The position numbers and the translations under genes were made by a program. Shown here piece by piece: positions 1 through 10,017 of a stretch of DNA of 64,000 nucleotides (position 1 is the first letter of the stretch; each line of letters begins with the position of its first letter). Source of the DNA: Hephaestia mangrovi (GTDB lineage Bacteria > Pseudomonadota > Alphaproteobacteria > Sphingomonadales > Sphingomonadaceae); the NCBI RefSeq assembly GCF_019880555.1, contig NZ_JAINVU010000005.1, positions 62,001 through 126,000 of the forward strand, read 5' to 3'. The notes under the pieces were generated by a model. It had not been told where the DNA came from. It worked only from the letters and a program-made list of their open reading frames with translations, and ran no database searches.

Positions 1-3000
1 CGCCGCCAGGGTGCCCTGATCAATGCTGAAGGTACCGGGCAGGCTATCGATCGTCGCCGACGTCGCGAGCGCACCAGACAGCACGTCACCGTTGACCAGC
101 CCCCTGCCCCCAACGGTGAAGGTCAGCGGTGGATTATCTTCGTGAAACAGCCTCAGCAGATCGTTGGCCGTCACTGTGATCGGGCGCGGGGTCACGGTCA
201 GATCGGCGCCGGTGAAGCTCACCGCGTAGTTGCTGCCGGCCGTCAGCGTGCCTTGGGTGATGGCGAAGCTGCCGACATCGCTAGTTACATCAGCACTCGT
301 CGTCAGCGCACCGCTCAGCGTGTCGCCGTTGACCAGCCCCTGGCCGCCGACGGTGAAAGTCAGCGCCGGATTGGTGTCGCCATAAATGCGGTTCAGCGCG
401 TCCGCCGTTACGGTGATCGCGCGCGGGGTCACCGAGAGATCGGCGCCGGTGTAGCTCAAGACATAATTGCCGCCGGCTGCCAGCGTGCCCTGGGTAATGG
501 CGTAGCTGCCGACATCGCTGGTGGCGTCCGCACTCGTCGCCAGCGCGCCGCTCAGCGTGTCGCCGTTGACGAGACCGAGGCCGCCGACGGTGAAGGACAG
601 TGCCGGGTTGGTATCGCCATAGATGCGACTCAGCGCATTCGCTGCCACCGTGATCGCGCGTGGCGTCACGGTGAATGCCGAGGCGTTGGTGGCGGCCTGC
701 GCGAAGCTGACCGCGTAATTGGCCGAAGTCGCGGTGAGGCCGCTGCCGGTGATCGCGTAGCTGCCGACATCGCTGGTTGCGCCCCCGTCGGTCGTGAAGG
801 CAGCGCTGCCCGAGGTGATGCCGGCGAGCGTGTCGCCGTTGACCAGATCGTCCGCGCTCGCCGAACCAGTGAGTGTGCCGGGGCCATTGCCGTAGATCGC
901 GCTTGCCGTGTCGGCGGTGAAGGTCACCGTGATCGGACGCGGCGTCACGGTGAGGTCGGCGCCAGCGTAGCTCAACGCGTAATTGCTGTCGGCCGTCAGC
1001 GTGCCTTGAGTGATGGCGTAACGGCCGATATTGCTCGTGGCGTCAGCACTCGTCGTCAGCGCACCACTCAGCGTGTCGCCGTTGACGAGGCCGAGGCCAC
1101 CGACGGTGAAGGACAGCGCCGGATTGGCGTCGCCGTAAATACGGCTCAACGCATCCGCGGTCACGGTGATCGCGCGCGGGGTCACCGAGAGATCGGCGCC
1201 GGTATAGCTCAGGGTATAATTGCCATCGGCCGTCAGCGTGCCCTGGGTGATGGCGTAGCTGCCGACATCACTCGTGGCGTCCGCGCTCGTCGCCAGCGCA
1301 CCGCTCAGCGTGTCGCCGTTGACGAGGCCAAGGCCGCCGACGGTGAAGGGCAGTGCCGGGTTGGTATCGCCATAGATACGGCTCAGCGCATCCGCCGTCA
1401 CCGTGATCGCGCGCGGGGTTACCGCGAAGGCGGTGGCATTGGGCGCTGCTTGCGCGAAGTTGATCGTATAGTTGGCCGAAGTAGCGGTGAGGCCGCTGCC
1501 GGTGATCGCGTAGCTGCCGACATCGCTCGTGGCATCCGCTCCTGCCGTGAAGCTGGCGCTGCCCGAGGTGATGCCGGCGAGCGTGTCACCGTTGACCAGA
1601 TCGTCCGCGCTCGCCGAGCCGGTGAGTGTGCCGGGGCCATTGCCGTAGATCGCGCTCGCCGGATCAGCGGTGAAAATCACTGTGATCGGACGCGGCGTGA
1701 CGGTGAGATCGGCACCAGTAAAGCTCAGCGCGTAATTGCTGTCGGCCGTCAGCGTGCCCTGATCGATGGCGTAGCTACCGACATCGCTCGTGGTGTCAGC
1801 ACTCGTCGCCAGCGCACCGATCAGCGTGTCGCCACCGACCAGTCCTAGGCCGCCGACGGTGAAGGTCAGCGTCGGATTGGCATCGCCATAAATGCGGCTC
1901 AGCGCATCCGCGGTCACGGTGATCGGGCGCGGGGTGATCGTATAGGTTCCGGGCGCGAAGGTGATCGCGTAATTGAGGTCCGACGTGACGCCGCCGGGCG
2001 TCAGCGTATAGTTTCCGGCGTCGACGCCCGAGGTGGTCAACCCCGTCGCGGTGCCGGACAGCGCCAACGCATCGCCGTTGATGAGACCCGAGGCGGAGAG
2101 CGTGCCGGTCTGCACGGTTCCGTCATAGACACCGCTGCCCGTGGCGCTGATCGTCAGCGTCGGCTGTTCGGCATAGACGAAGCGGTTGCCCGACGAAGGC
2201 GCGATGGCGAAGCTGTCGCTGGCAAGGTCGAAAGCGTCGCCATAGAAGCTGGTGCCGGCCAGCCCGCCGCGCGTGCCGCCCAGGGCGGTGCCTTGATAGA
2301 CCAGCCAGCGGCCGTTGTCGGCCTGCAACGCCGTGGAGCCGGCCTGATTGGTGAACACGCCGCCGGCGGCGAGCACCACCGCATCGCCGCTCGCGCCGCT
2401 CGTTATCGAGCCGCCCGGCGCGATCGTGAGATCCCCCGCAGCGACGATCGAATAGGCGTGCGGCACGGTGATCTGCTGGTCGACGAGCATGTCGCCACGG
2501 GCGTCGATCAACACCGGAGGCTGGCCGATCTTGTTGTCGCCGAACGTAACAGCGACCGCATCGAAGAAGGCGCTCATGCCGTCGAGGCTGGTCGTCGCAT
2601 GCGCGAGACCAAGCTGCGCGGTTCCCGTCGCGAGATTGCCGTTGGCGTCGAGCGCAAGCTCGTCGATATAGCGCACGCCGCTCGGCGCGCTTCCGCCTGC
2701 CTCGGTCAGCGTCGCGGCATAGACGTTGCTATCGCCGGCGTAGGTGCCCGGCGCGACGATGGTGTAGAAATAGCCGTTGGCGCCCGATGTCACCGCGCCG
2801 TAGAGCGACGGCTGGCTACCGTTGAGGAAGACATCGATGGCCGCGCCCGATGCGGCGCTGCCATCGGCGTTGGTGATCGTTCCGGTCACCGCCTGCACGC
2901 CATCGGGGAAGAAGCTCTTGAGATACGGGTAGAGCCCCGCGCCGGTCGCCCATAAACCGCTGTCGAAGCCGCTCGGCAGGCTGCCGTTCTGGAACTGCGC

Positions 3001-6000
3001 CGTCGTCCGCCCGATGCCGCCGGCGCTGGCCGACTGGCCGCTGGTTTCGACATCCCAATAGCCGTTGGTCACCTTGCCGTTGGCGTTGCGAAAGCCGACC
3101 AGTCCGCCGACATCGGCACCCGCGCCACCACTGACCACGCCGGTCGAATAGACGTTGCTGATAGTGGTGGCGTTGAACCCGATCAGACCGCCGACCTGGC
3201 TGCTGTCTCCACCGCTGACAGCACCGGTCGCAAAGGCGTTGTTCAATGTGCTGTTGGTGACGAACCCGGCCAGGCCGCCAGCGTCGCCGCTGTCGCCGGC
3301 GCTGACCGCGCCGGTGGCGAAGACGTTGCTGATCGTCGCCTGATCGACGAACCCGGCCAGGCCGCCTGCAAAGCCGTTGTCGCCGTCGCTCCGCACGGCG
3401 CCGATCGCGTAGGAATCGGTTATCGTGCCGAAAAAATTCTCTCCGACCAGGCCGCCGGCGGCAGCCGCGCCGTTGCCGCTGACGGCGCCGGTCGCGTGCG
3501 ATCCGGCTATCGTGCCGCTGTTGCTCCCCGATAGGCCGCCGATATCGCCACCGTCGGCGGCGCTGATCGCACCGGTGGCATAGGCATTGCTTACGGTGCC
3601 GCCATTGCCGCCGATCAGGCCACCTCCCGCACCACCGCTGGATTGAATGTCGACCGCGCCGGTCGCGAAGGAATCGCTGACACTGCCGGAGTTGCCTCCA
3701 ACCAAACCGCCGAACTCGAACCCACGGCCGCCGACGATGGCGCCGGCATAGCTGTTATCAACCTCGCCGCTGTTCGATCCGACCAGCGCGCCGATCACGG
3801 CGCTTTCGTTCTGGCCGGTGAGCGATCCGCCAGCAAGGCCGATATCCTGGATCAGGCCGGTGTTGAGGCCGACGAGTCCGATATTGTCTTCGGCGGAAGC
3901 GATGGTGAGGCCGCTGATCACGTGCCCCATGCCCAGCAACGCGCCGGTAAAATCAGCGGAACCGCCGATCAGCGCGCTGGTGTAGGTGGTGCCGGACGCA
4001 TCGAGATCGCGCGCCAGCGCATAATCGCCATCGAGGCCCGCCGCCTGCGCGTTGACGGCATTGCCCGACGCCGCTTGCCCGTCGATGCCGTCGAGGTCGG
4101 CCATCGAATAGAGCAAAGTGATGGGGTCGCCGTTGATGGCCAACGTACCGCCCGCGCTCGAACTCAGCGCGCTGCCATCCGTGGCAAGATAGGTGACCGA
4201 TCCGCCGAAGCCGGCGCTGGAAAGCGCCATCATCGGACCATCGGCATCGATGTTCACCGCGCCGGCGCCCTTCACGGTGATCGGCGCGTCCACGTCGAGC
4301 GCCGTGTTGGCCGCCAGCGCGAGGCTGCCGCCGGTCAGCGTCATCGCGGCGCCGACCGTGAGCCCGCTGGTGGCATCGAGCGACAGCGCGATGCCCGACC
4401 ACGTAACCGGCGCGTCGACGGCCAGCGATCCGCCGCTGGTCACGGTCAGGTCGGAGGACGGCGTCAATGCCTGATCGATGGCGAAGTCGCCGGTTGCCGT
4501 GACGTTTTCGGGAATGGCCGGCGAGAGGCTGGCGAGCGTTGTCGAACCGAAGGTCGCGTCCAGCGAATCCTGCAACGCCGACCAGTTCGTGAGAGCGGTG
4601 TCGATGTCGCGCTGCCCGGCGGTCACCGACAGGCCGGCGAGATTGCCATTGCCATCGAGCGCCAGCCTATCCGCATAGGCGAGCCCGCCCGGTGCCGTCG
4701 CCCCGGCAAGCGTGATGGTCTGTCCGATGGCATTGCCCGTCGCCGGCAAGGTGCCGGTCGGCATGATCGTGTAGTAGAAGCCGTTGGCGCCGGTGGAGAC
4801 CGGGCCGATGCCGATCGAATTGCCGCCGGAGAAGAGCTGGACCTGCCCACCGACGACGACGTTGCTCGATCCGTCCCGGGCCGTGCCGGATATCGCCTGC
4901 ACGCCGTTGGGGAAGAAGCTCGCGAGGAAGGGATAGCGGCCGTTCGCGCCATCGGCGAAGGCGCCGTCCAGCGCGTTCGCGCCGCCGGACATGAACTGGG
5001 CCGTCGTCAGGCCGGTGCCGCCGCCCGGGCTGCTGGAGACGCCGCTGGTATCCGTGTCCCAGAACAGGTTCGTCAGGGCGCCTTCGGTATTGGTCCCCAC
5101 CACGCCACCGACATGGCTACCGGCGCCGCCGCTTACCGCACCGGTGGCATAGACGTTGCTGATGCCGATCTGGCTGCTGTTGACGTCGCCCACCAGGCCG
5201 CCGACCCGGCTGCCGTCGCCACCGCTGACCGCGCCGGTGGCATAGGAATCCTTGAGCGTATTGCTCATCAGGCCGACCAGGCCGCCGACGAGGCTGTTCG
5301 CGCCGCCGCTCACCAGGCCGGTGCTGAAGCTGTTGACGATGGTGCCGGCATTGATCCCCAGCAGGCCGCCGACATTGGTGGTGTCACCGCCGCTGACCGT
5401 GGCGGTGCTAAAGGCATTTCGCACGGAGCCGCCCGAGACGCTAACTCCCACCAGGGCGCCGATGCCGCCGAAAGAGTCGTTGCCGGTGCCGGTGATCGAT
5501 CCGCCGACGATACCGATGTCGCGAATGCCGCCGCCCGACAGGACCCCGACCAACCCGACATCATCGTTCGCCGACTCGATCGTCAGGTTGGAGATGACAT
5601 GGCCCAGCCCCTCGAGCTTGCCGGTGAATGCCTGGCTGAAGGACGGCCCGATCAGCGCGCCCGTATAGGTCGTGCCCGCTGCGTCGAGATCGTGCGCCAG
5701 TGCGTAACGGCCGCCGGTGCCGACCGCTTCGACATCCGCCATCGTATGCAGCAGCGTATAGCCTTGCGAATTGAGCGTGAGGGCCTGGCCGGTCTGTCCG
5801 TCGGCGAAGTTGATGCCTGCGCCAAGAGCAAAGCTGAGGCCCTTCGTCACCGGATCGCTCGTGCTGTAGGTCAGCGCGACCTGGCCGCCGCCGGCAACGT
5901 CGATCGCGGCGTTGATGGCGATGCTGCCGGCCGCGTTCAGCGTCAGGGCGGAATTGGACGACCAGCCGAGCGGCGCCGCCACGGTGATGTCGCCCGCCTG

Positions 6001-7251
6001 ACTGCCGCTGGAGCCGGTCGAAACCGTCACATTGGCCAGCGCCAGCGCATCCTCCAGCGTCGTCACGTTAATGACGCTGTCGTTGCCGGTCGCGGTGAAG
6101 GCGCCGGATTGGTTCTTGTCCGCAGCGTCCGAGATCGTGACGTTGAACGGATCGAGCAGCAGGTCGCCGGTCTTGCCCAGCGATGCGGTGAGGTCGGTGG
6201 TGCCGGTATAGTCGAGCAGTTGCTTGCCCGAGACCTCGGCCTGGCCCCCGTCGCCGCCCGCCGCGCCGCCGCGGGCGCTGATCGTGCCGGCGAATGTCGT
6301 CCGCTCGTCGGACCACAAGGTGACGCTGCCGCCGTCGCCGCGGCCGGTCGCGTCGGCGCGGATACTGCTGGCGGCGTCCATCGACACGGTCGTCGCGTGG
6401 GCGAGATCACCGCTGCCCTGACGGCCGCCGCCGATCTCGACCGAACCGCCGCTGGTCGCCCCCGACGCGTCGATCCGCGCACCTGCAAGGTTGACCGCCG
6501 CGCCCGTCAGCCGGATCGTGCCGCCGCTTGCGGAAACGCTCGACGCGTCAAGCGTGCCCGAAAGATTGACCACGCCGCGCGCCGCTGCGCGGGCGGTGCC
6601 GGCGGTCAGCACGATTTCGCTGGCGTTGATCCGCCCGGCGACGGTGATGCCGCCCTTGGGCACCGCAACCTGAAGGAAACCATCGCCGCCGAGGTCGAGC
6701 GCTTCCTCGCCGCCGATCCTGTCGAGATGAGCGAGGACCCATTTCCCGGCCTTGCCGCCGAGCGCGCCCGCGAAGCCGCCCTTGATATAGCTGATCGACT
6801 GGTCGAGCCGCGGCGCCGTGACGGTCAGCGTGTCCGATCCCGCCATGAAGTCGGCGTCGGCGATGTCGAGCGTCGATGCCGTGAAGCCGGCGGCGTTGAC
6901 GCTGCCCGTCCTGGTGATGAGGATGCCGTTCGGGTTGATCAGGAAGACGCGGCCGTTGGCGTTGATCTGCCCGGCGATCTCGCTGGTCGTATTGCCGGTC
7001 ACGCGGTTGAGCAGCGCCGAAGTCGCGTCGGGCTGGTTGATATCGACGCGGCCGCCCTTGCCGACCGAGAAGCTCTGCCAGTTGATGATCGCGCGCTGGC
7101 TGCTCTGGTCGATCTGCATCTGCCCCGCCGCGGGGTTGGAGATCGTCGCCTGGCCGGCGGCGACCTGCCCGCCTTGCGGCAAGGTCTGGGCGGCGGCGCA
7201 GGGAATCAGCGCGGTGGAAGCGAGAAGCGCGACTGGAAATTTGATGGACAT
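1..7251 (-). CDS. Two-partner secretion exoprotein (TpsA), GLUG/MBG repeat adhesin, 3' end outside window
   Basis: Open frame of 2,417 codons from ATG at 7251 to the left edge with no stop, so the C-terminus is missing. It starts with a signal peptide (MSIKFPVALLASTALIPCAA), followed by a haemagglutination-type TPS secretion domain (about residues 25-140, including NRVTGNTTSEIAGQINANG and VFLINPNGILI). Two clusters of GLUG-type repeats (VGGLIG...STGVVSGG) lie near residues 520-720 and 1100-1400, each alternating with an FN3-like/beta-helix module. From about residue 1700 to the edge there are tandem MBG-type domains (NYALSFTGADLTVTPRPIT). The family is exported through the outer membrane by a TpsB partner, which is the gene immediately upstream, 12 bases away. 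Likely role: surface adhesion or biofilm (inference). The opposite strand carries very long spurious open frames. Confidence 0.93.
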   Translation of the reverse strand, partial: MSIKFPVALLASTALIPCAAAQTLPQGGQVAAGQATISNPAAGQMQIDQSSQRAIINWQSFSVGKGGRVDINQPDATSALLNRVTGNTTSEIAGQINANGRVFLINPNGILITRTGSVNAAGFTASTLDIADADFMAGSDTLTVTAPRLDQSISYIKGGFAGALGGKAGKWVLAHLDRIGGEEALDLGGDGFLQVAVPKGGITVAGRINASEIVLTAGTARAAARGVVNLSGTLDASSVSASGGTIRLTGAAVNLAGARIDASGATSGGSVEIGGGRQGSGDLAHATTVSMDAASSIRADATGRGDGGSVTLWSDERTTFAGTISARGGAAGGDGGQAEVSGKQLLDYTGTTDLTASLGKTGDLLLDPFNVTISDAADKNQSGAFTATGNDSVINVTTLEDALALANVTVSTGSSGSQAGDITVAAPLGWSSNSALTLNAAGSIAINAAIDVAGGGQVALTYSTSDPVTKGLSFALGAGINFADGQTGQALTLNSQGYTLLHTMADVEAVGTGGRYALAHDLDAAGTTYTGALIGPSFSQAFTGKLEGLGHVISNLTIESANDDVGLVGVLSGGGIRDIGIVGGSITGTGNDSFGGIGALVGVSVSGGSVRNAFSTATVSGGDTTNVGGLLGINAGTIVNSFSTGLVSGGANSLVGGLVGLMSNTLKDSYATGAVSGGDGSRVGGLVGDVNSSQIGISNVYATGAVSGGAGSHVGGVVGTNTEGALTNLFWDTDTSGVSSSPGGGTGLTTAQFMSGGANALDGAFADGANGRYPFLASFFPNGVQAISGTARDGSSNVVVGGQVQLFSGGNSIGIGPVSTGANGFYYTIMPTGTLPATGNAIGQTITLAGATAPGGLAYADRLALDGNGNLAGLSVTAGQRDIDTALTNWSALQDSLDATFGSTTLASLSPAIPENVTATGDFAIDQALTPSSDLTVTSGGSLAVDAPVTWSGIALSLDATSGLTVGAAMTLTGGSLALAANTALDVDAPITVKGAGAVNIDADGPMMALSSAGFGGSVTYLATDGSALSSSAGGTLAINGDPITLLYSMADLDGIDGQAASGNAVNAQAAGLDGDYALARDLDASGTTYTSALIGGSADFTGALLGMGHVISGLTIASAEDNIGLVGLNTGLIQDIGLAGGSLTGQNESAVIGALVGSNSGEVDNSYAGAIVGGRGFEFGGLVGGNSGSVSDSFATGAVDIQSSGGAGGGLIGGNGGTVSNAYATGAISAADGGDIGGLSGSNSGTIAGSHATGAVSGNGAAAAGGLVGENFFGTITDSYAIGAVRSDGDNGFAGGLAGFVDQATISNVFATGAVSAGDSGDAGGLAGFVTNSTLNNAFATGAVSGGDSSQVGGLIGFNATTISNVYSTGVVSGGAGADVGGLVGFRNANGKVTNGYWDVETSGQSASAGGIGRTTAQFQNGSLPSGFDSGLWATGAGLYPYLKSFFPDGVQAVTGTITNADGSAASGAAIDVFLNGSQPSLYGAVTSGANGYFYTIVAPGTYAGDSNVYAATLTEAGGSAPSGVRYIDELALDANGNLATGTAQLGLAHATTSLDGMSAFFDAVAVTFGDNKIGQPPVLIDARGDMLVDQQITVPHAYSIVAAGDLTIAPGGSITSGASGDAVVLAAGGVFTNQAGSTALQADNGRWLVYQGTALGGTRGGLAGTSFYGDAFDLASDSFAIAPSSGNRFVYAEQPTLTISATGSGVYDGTVQTGTLSASGLINGDALALSGTATGLTTSGVDAGNYTLTPGGVTSDLNYAITFAPGTYTITPRPITVTADALSRIYGDANPTLTFTVGGLGLVGGDTLIGALATSADTTSDVGSYAIDQGTLTADSNYALSFTGADLTVTPRPITVIFTADPASAIYGNGPGTLTGSASADDLVNGDTLAGITSGSASFTAGADATSDVGSYAITGSGLTATSANYTINFAQAAPNATAFAVTPRAITVTADALSRIYGDTNPALPFTVGGLGLVNGDTLSGALATSADATSDVGSYAITQGTLTADGNYTLSYTGADLSVTPRAITVTADALSRIYGDANPALSFTVGGLGLVNGDTLSGALTTSADATSNIGRYAITQGTLTADSNYALSYAGADLTVTPRPITVTFTADTASAIYGNGPGTLTGSASADDLVNGDTLAGITSGSAAFTTDGGATSDVGSYAITGSGLTATSANYAVSFAQAATNASAFTVTPRAITVAANALSRIYGDTNPALSFTVGGLGLVNGDTLSGALATSADATSDVGSYAITQGTLAAGGNYVLSYTGADLSVTPRAITVTADALNRIYGDTNPALTFTVGGQGLVNGDTLSGALTTSADVTSDVGSFAITQGTLTAGSNYAVSFTGADLTVTPRPITVTANDLLRLFHEDNPPLTFTVGGRGLVNGDVLSGALATSATIDSLPGTFSIDQGTLAA
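178..1930 (-). repeat. Higher-order tandem repeat of MBG domains inside tpsA, about 753-bp period
   Basis: The motif encoding TPRPIT/TPRAIT recurs on the minus strand near 176, 414, 651, 931, 1167, 1404, 1683 and 1918. Spacings are about 238, 237, 280, 236, 237, 279 and 235 bases. The pattern short-short-long therefore repeats with a period of about 753 bases (251 codons), each unit holding two domains of about 79 residues and one of about 93. The copies starting at 414 and 1167 are nearly identical by eye, which indicates recent tandem duplication in frame. Confidence 0.88.
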
Positions 7252-7263
7252 GGCGGTTTCCAA

Positions 7264-9015
7264 TCAGAAGCTGGCGAAAAGGGTGATGGAGACGCGGTCG
7301 TCGCGGCGGCCCTCGACATGGCCGCTGCCATATTCGAGCCGTGCCGAGAGGCCGGGGCCGCCGTCGCTCGCCTGGCCGTCGAAACGCAGCCCGGTGCCAT
7401 AGGCGAAGGCGTGGGTGGTGGCGCGTTCGAGCACCGTCGGCTGCTGGTAATGGACGCCGCCCTGGGCTGCGAAGACATAGGGGGTCAGCCGTGCGAACAC
7501 CGTCTTGGCCGGCAGCGAGAAGGGCGCGCGCAGATCGCCGCGCACGACATAGCCGTCATCGCCCTGCAACGCGCCGCTCGGCAGCGTCGAGATGCCGTCG
7601 GCGACGGCAATGCCGATCTGCTCGGCATTGGCGAGCGGCTTGCCGAGGCTGGACTGGGCCTGCCCCTGCAGTGTGACCTCGACATGCGGCGCAACCGGCT
7701 GGCTGATGCTGCCGGTAAACAGCAGCTTCCTGAAATCGGCATCGGTGCCGGCACGCGAGAGCGGGTCGATCGGCGTGGCATCCGCCGCCGAACGCGCGCC
7801 CAGCCCGTTGATGCCGAGCGACAGTTCGATCCGGGCGCTGGCGAGGCCGCCCGCGGGCAGCCAGGCGGAGACATCCGCCGCCGCGCGCGCGACCCTCAGC
7901 TTGTCCTTCGATACCGGCAGAACGATCGGCGAGATGATGCGTACGCGGTCATCCTCGACGTCGAACCGTCCTTCGACGCCGACCGTCAGCGCGCGGCGAC
8001 GGACGACCGGATAGCGCAGCGTGTAGCTCAGCCGCTGGAAATGCGAGGCGAATCCCGGCAACAGATCGCTGTGGCGCGGCGCGGTCCGCGCGTCGGTGCC
8101 CTCCACCGTCAGCGTCAGGCCGTCATGCCCGAGCGGCAGGATCGCGCCGGCCGCGAGCGTGCGGTCGCGCGGCGTCGCGTCGAGGAATCCGGTCCCGCCG
8201 CCGCCGTTGGGCAAGCCGTAGGCGCGCAGATAGATCAGCTCTCCTGCGCCCAGCACCGAGTTCAGGTTGACGCCGATGCCGAAGGAATCGTGCCCCAGCG
8301 CGCTCGGCAGCGAATTGTCGAAGCTCACCAGCCCGGTGATCGGGCGCCAGTCCGCCGCCACCTGCAGCACTACGCCGCCCGGCTGCTTGCCCGGCTTCAG
8401 GGCCGAGCGCAGCGTCACGCCCGGCGTGTCCGCCGCGAGCGTCAGCTTGCGCTCCAGCTGGGCGAGCTCCACGTCGCGGCGGTCCTGCAGCCCCGCTAGC
8501 AGCCCGGCGATGCGCGCGCGCACCGCTTTGGGCACACCCGACAAGTCGACGCTTTCGACAAAGCCCTCGACCACCATCAGCCGCAGCGTCTTGCCGTCGG
8601 CAATGTCCTGCTGCGGCACGACGACGCGGACCAGCACCCGGCCCGCGCGCGCTTCGGCCGCCTCGGCGTCCTGCGCCGCCGCGAACACTTGGGCGACGCT
8701 GATGCGCTTGCCGATCAGACGGGAACGCAACATCGCCATCGTTTGAGGCGCCAGCGTGCCGCCGGAGACGGTCAGGTCGCCAAGCGTCACGAACAACGAT
8801 TCCGACCCCGGCGGTGCCTGGCGGATAATGTCCGACGGTAGGGCCAGCGGTGCCTCCGGGCGACGTTCCACCGGCGGCGCATAGCTTGGCGGGGTGATCT
8901 GGCTGGCGGTCTGCGCGTGGAGCGCCGCCGGCACGGCCAGCAGGAGGATGCCGAACGATGAACGGACGACGACCCGGCGCGCAGACGCTCTCGGGCGACC
9001 ATCAACATTCGTCAT
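7264..9015 (-). CDS. Two-partner secretion outer-membrane transporter (TpsB, ShlB/FhaC/HecB type)
   Basis: 583 residues from ATG at 9015 (MTNVDGRPRASARRVVVRSS), chosen because a clear signal peptide follows (FGILLLAVPAALHAQ); the open frame extends a further 81 codons upstream but that part is Arg/Cys-rich and not protein-like. After a Pro-rich linker there is a POTRA domain (SLFVTLGDLTVSGGTLAP through TLRLMVVEGFVESV, about residues 75-160). A long beta-barrel region then ends with the typical terminal aromatic (SITLFASF). The family forms an outer-membrane pore that recognises the TPS domain of the cognate exoprotein. The tpsA gene follows 12 bases downstream, so the two are an operon and almost certainly partners. 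Confidence 0.93.
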   Translation of the reverse strand: MTNVDGRPRASARRVVVRSSFGILLLAVPAALHAQTASQITPPSYAPPVERRPEAPLALPSDIIRQAPPGSESLFVTLGDLTVSGGTLAPQTMAMLRSRLIGKRISVAQVFAAAQDAEAAEARAGRVLVRVVVPQQDIADGKTLRLMVVEGFVESVDLSGVPKAVRARIAGLLAGLQDRRDVELAQLERKLTLAADTPGVTLRSALKPGKQPGGVVLQVAADWRPITGLVSFDNSLPSALGHDSFGIGVNLNSVLGAGELIYLRAYGLPNGGGGTGFLDATPRDRTLAAGAILPLGHDGLTLTVEGTDARTAPRHSDLLPGFASHFQRLSYTLRYPVVRRRALTVGVEGRFDVEDDRVRIISPIVLPVSKDKLRVARAAADVSAWLPAGGLASARIELSLGINGLGARSAADATPIDPLSRAGTDADFRKLLFTGSISQPVAPHVEVTLQGQAQSSLGKPLANAEQIGIAVADGISTLPSGALQGDDGYVVRGDLRAPFSLPAKTVFARLTPYVFAAQGGVHYQQPTVLERATTHAFAYGTGLRFDGQASDGGPGLSARLEYGSGHVEGRRDDRVSITLFASF

Positions 9016-9645
9016 CGGCTTTCTACCCCTCTTTGCGTGGCACCCAAATCCAGCGCTTCGCGCCGCTCTGCCGAATCCGGTGGCTACCCGCCCCCATCGC
9101 AAGCGACGTCGTCGACCTGAACATCGCCACCGGGCATAGGCTCTGGCTTGCCCACAGATCCGACAACGACAGCAGTTCAACCATGAGACGTGGGCGCGAT
9201 CGTGTGAGAAACCGTGGAAATTGCGTGGAAAGGCCGGAAATGTCTTCGGGCCGAGCAAAGGGCAGCGAACGTCAGCAATTTCGACGAGCGCGGTCAGCAG
9301 TAAAGCCGCCTGGCTCCGACCGTTGATAGCTTTCGCAGATGCTCACGAAAGCTGCCGCTGGCTTAGGGGCTTGTCCGCATTTGAGCATTCGCTGTTGCGG
9401 CTGGCCGTTCCGGCGCGATGTTGAGCCACGGCGCCTCAAATCGTTGCATCGGCTCGTCGCTGCTTGGCAGCCTCCAAGCTAGTCGCGCGGCCGGCTCGCT
9501 GGTCAAACCTCCTACGATCGTGTGAAGCGCAGACGCTCTTCCCTTCATAGCCTTCGCGTAAGCAACCCGATCCGAATGCCCGAACGAGGAGTGTCAGAGG
9601 AACGATTGGCGATCGGCATCTCTTGCGCATAACGGCGTCACGGTA
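9016..9645. other. Intergenic region upstream of tpsB
   Basis: About 630 bases between the tpsB start and the next plausible coding sequence. Open frames here are short and have no recognisable protein character. Around 9224-9290 there is a stretch (GGAAATGTCTTCGGGCC ... GGGCAGCGAACGTCAGCAA) that resembles the dispersed intergenic repeat seen elsewhere in the window. The tps promoter should lie here, but I cannot place it with confidence. Confidence 0.4.
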
Positions 9646-10017
9646 ATGGTGACGCGCGTCGGACGAAACCTCGTCGAAATCACGTCCGATTACTCCCGCC
9701 TTCCGACGGTGCGCATCCCGATCGAAATGGCCGGCGGCGCGGTGGTCAATACCAGCGGCCAGAACACCTTTCTGATCGAGCGCGACCGCGATCCTAACCG
9801 GCTCGATCTCTCGATCGACGGCGTCGCGCTGATCGTGCATAAGCTGCAGGCGAGTGGGGGAACTCGACATGACGGATTTGCGCGGGAAACGCTGGATCGA
9901 TCGGGGCTGGACGATTGCCCGGTGCCTTTTCGGGTTGGTTTTCATCGCACTGACCTTGATGGTGCTGATCGAGTTCGGCGACACCCAGCCGCCCGCCGGC
10001 GGCCCCGCCGCCAATGA
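9646..10017 (+). pseudogene. Possible gene remnant, hypothetical
   Basis: The first 65 or so codons from ATG 9646 look like genuine protein (VTRVGRNLVEITSDYSRLP, then IPIEMAGGAVVNTSGQ), with hydrophobic/polar alternation typical of a small beta-rich domain. The frame is also open upstream of the ATG. After about position 9850 it runs through the start of the next gene in a different frame and becomes Arg-rich, so the natural end is probably lost. I see no signal peptide or ribosome binding site. It may be the remainder of a truncated or frameshifted small exported protein. No family recognised. Confidence 0.3.

Noticed and set aside
142..1848. 568-codon open frame on the plus strand with repeats
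   Set aside because: Mirror of the MBG repeat in tpsA; the repetition is inherited from the true coding strand.
178..1930. CRISPR array suggested by regular spacing
   Set aside because: The period is about 237-280 bases and coding in one frame; these are protein domain repeats.
3643..8499. 1,618-codon open frame on the plus strand
   Set aside because: Antisense shadow of tpsA and tpsB. Its translation is an Arg/Ala/Gly-rich low-complexity sequence with no domain, while the minus strand has TPS, GLUG and POTRA domains.
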